Below, one piece after another: positions 63,005 to 64,000 of a stretch of DNA of 64,000 nt; position 1 is the first letter of the stretch; each line of letters opens with the position of its first letter. The translations under genes and the position numbers were made by a program. The stretch comes from Mitsuaria sp. GD03876 (GTDB lineage Bacteria; Pseudomonadota; Gammaproteobacteria; Burkholderiales; Burkholderiaceae_C). The stretch is taken from positions 1 through 64,000 of the forward strand of contig NZ_JAOCCU010000024.1 in the NCBI RefSeq assembly GCF_029840635.1, in the 5' to 3' direction. The notes beneath the pieces were generated by a model. It did no database searches. It was not told the DNA's origin and worked only from the letters and a program-made list of their open reading frames with translations.

Positions 63005-63445
63005 TCATTTTCGGCGCGGCGCCGACGGCGGGGTCTGCGGGCCGGCGTCCTTGACCAGCCGGTCCCGGCGCTCCGCGTCCAGCCGGTCCCGGCGCTCCGC
63101 GTCCAGGCCGGGCGTGCCGCGCAGGTCGGTGTCGACCTGGCCCTGCGCCAGGTCCTCGCGCGCCTGGCCGATGACCTCGCGCTGGTTCTCGCCGGCGGCG
63201 CCGGTGCCATGGCCGCCCGTCGAATCGCCACCGACGCTCTGGTCGCGTTCGTGCGGCAGCTGCACGTCGTCGTTGTGGCGAGGGGCCTCGTCGGGCGGGA
63301 CCGTGCCGGGCGACACCGGGGCCTTGTCGAGCATGCGGCGGGGCGCGGCGGAGGCGTCGCCGGCGCCGCCCGCGCGCCCTTCGTCGCCGCGGCCGGCATC
63401 GCCGTTGTCGCCGGGACGCGGGGTTCCGTCTTGCGCGGTGGTCAT
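63005..63445 (-). CDS. Hypothetical acidic low-complexity protein
   Basis: The 146-residue product starts at ATG 63445 with AGGAG about 8 bases upstream. It is hydrophilic, Gly/Asp/Arg-rich and probably disordered, with a short duplicated segment near the C-terminus (LDAERRDRLDAERRDRL). No membrane span or signal peptide. Composition resembles small stress proteins such as those with plant-LEA-like behaviour, but no family is recognised. A sigma-54-like promoter lies at 63481-63495. Confidence 0.65.
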   Translation of the reverse strand: MTTAQDGTPRPGDNGDAGRGDEGRAGGAGDASAAPRRMLDKAPVSPGTVPPDEAPRHNDDVQLPHERDQSVGGDSTGGHGTGAAGENQREVIGQAREDLAQGQVDTDLRGTPGLDAERRDRLDAERRDRLVKDAGPQTPPSAPRRK

Positions 63446-63480
63446 GAGCACTCTCCTGAAGTTCTTCTTGCCCCGGTTCG

Positions 63481-63495
63481 GCAATCCGCCGGCCT
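63481..63495 (-). promoter_or_regulatory. Sigma-54-type promoter of the gene at 63445
   Basis: On the minus strand AGGCCGGCGGATTGC has GG (63494-63493) and GC (63482-63481) 10 bases apart with an intact TTGC. The -24 block is GGCCG, so the match is partial. Confidence 0.45.
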
Positions 63496-63571
63496 GCGGC
63501 GAGGCCACCCGGGGCCACTCACGGCCGCTGTCCCGGGCCCTTCGTCCGGGGGCTTTCCAGGAGAAGTTCTC

Positions 63572-64000
63572 ATGCATCCCATCAACGGCCGCGGCGCATG
63601 CCCCGATCACCCCATGCCTCCCGAGGCCCACCCCGGCGGTGAGGCGGCGCCAGCACGCGTGCCGACTGACCAATCCTTGAGGGGCTTCCTTTTCGAGGGA
63701 TTGCCGTCGGCGAAAGACCTGACCCTCGACCGGCTCCAGGCCTCGGTCGACATGCTGTCGGCGGCATGCCTCTACCTGGAGGAACAGCTGCGGCAGAACG
63801 TGATGTCGGCGCCTTGCCGACCGCGCATGGACCGGCTGAAAGGGGCCCTGGCCGAGGCCCAGGAGAGCTTGACCTCGCTGAAGAGTGGGGCCGGGCACGC
63901 CGGCGGGCAGGCGCAAGCCGCGCCGGCCGTCCCGCGCTTCACGCTCGGGCAGGTGCATGAGCGCGTGGAGCAAGCGATGGAGGGCGGCGTGGCCCTGTCC
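63572..64000 (+). CDS. Hypothetical helical protein, cut by the window end
   Basis: ATG 63572 follows AGGAG (63559-63563) at 8 bases, and the frame is open for 143 codons to the end of the window. After a Pro/Gly-rich N-terminus (MHPINGRGACPDHPMPPEAH) comes a helical region (KDLTLDRLQASVDMLSAACL, then YLEEQLRQNVMSAPCRPRMD) and further predicted helices. No family recognised; the clean ribosome site and codon use support a real gene. Confidence 0.65.
   Translation, partial: MHPINGRGACPDHPMPPEAHPGGEAAPARVPTDQSLRGFLFEGLPSAKDLTLDRLQASVDMLSAACLYLEEQLRQNVMSAPCRPRMDRLKGALAEAQESLTSLKSGAGHAGGQAQAAPAVPRFTLGQVHERVEQAMEGGVALS

Overview
The window is very GC-rich DNA (around 70% GC by eye), densely packed, with strong GC3 codon use. 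The gene content points to a Burkholderiales betaproteobacterium, probably of the Roseateles/Mitsuaria type: an Hrp2-class type III secretion (T3SS) operon, an SDR-type threonine dehydrogenase beside kbl, DUF883/DUF2383/PRC-barrel stress genes and a second-locus rpoN. The genus is an inference.

1-14.8 kb, T3SS block. A leftward operon, GNAT acetyltransferase-hrcU-hrcV-hpaP-hrcQ-hrcR-hrcS-(hpaA-like, cut by the window edge), has the Xanthomonas/Ralstonia Hrp2 gene order. A perfect PIP box (TTCGC-N15-TTCGC) lies ahead of the acetyltransferase gene. Divergent from it is an HrpB/HrpX-type AraC regulator, followed by a small single-membrane-span protein. Then comes a 1677-residue protein with the features of a large type III effector, preceded by its own hrpII box (TTCG-N16-TTCG) and a correctly spaced -10 element. 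Regulator, machine and candidate effector are therefore together.

14.9-26.3 kb, sugar and envelope metabolism. A LacI regulator with a palindromic operator, an AGE-family sugar epimerase, a PfkB sugar kinase broken by an in-frame amber codon, and a sugar-binding ABC protein without permease or ATPase genes look like a decaying sugar locus. After these come an inositol-phosphatase-family protein, a GFA-family protein, an MFS transporter, a Kelch-repeat exported protein, a YnfA-type membrane protein and a two-gene glycosyltransferase unit.

26.7-45.4 kb, mostly housekeeping and transport. It holds an RND efflux pair, a huge propeller-type sensor kinase that meets it stop to stop, a GlcD-type FAD oxidase with a DUF2069 protein, a YihY protein, a cupin-XRE regulator divergent from kbl-threonine dehydrogenase, small conserved proteins, and a metY/hydrolase pair next to a CBS-domain protein.

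45.5-64 kb is the most interesting part. Nearly every transcription unit has a sequence resembling a -24/-12 (sigma-54) promoter in front of it: PRC-barrel, YihY, a Gly/Tyr-rich disordered protein, a small exported protein, a lone receiver protein, an unknown stress-like protein, the DUF883-holin-YqjK operon, DUF2383, AI-2E transporter, a small acidic protein and rpoN itself. The same stretch encodes a sigma-54 factor outside the usual lptB-hpf-ptsN context and an orphan NtrC-type activator with the GAFTGA motif. I propose a self-contained sigma-54 (RpoN2) stress/envelope regulon. This is inference from motifs found by eye; a matrix scan is the decisive test. The region also carries two long inverted repeats and a common REP-type hairpin.
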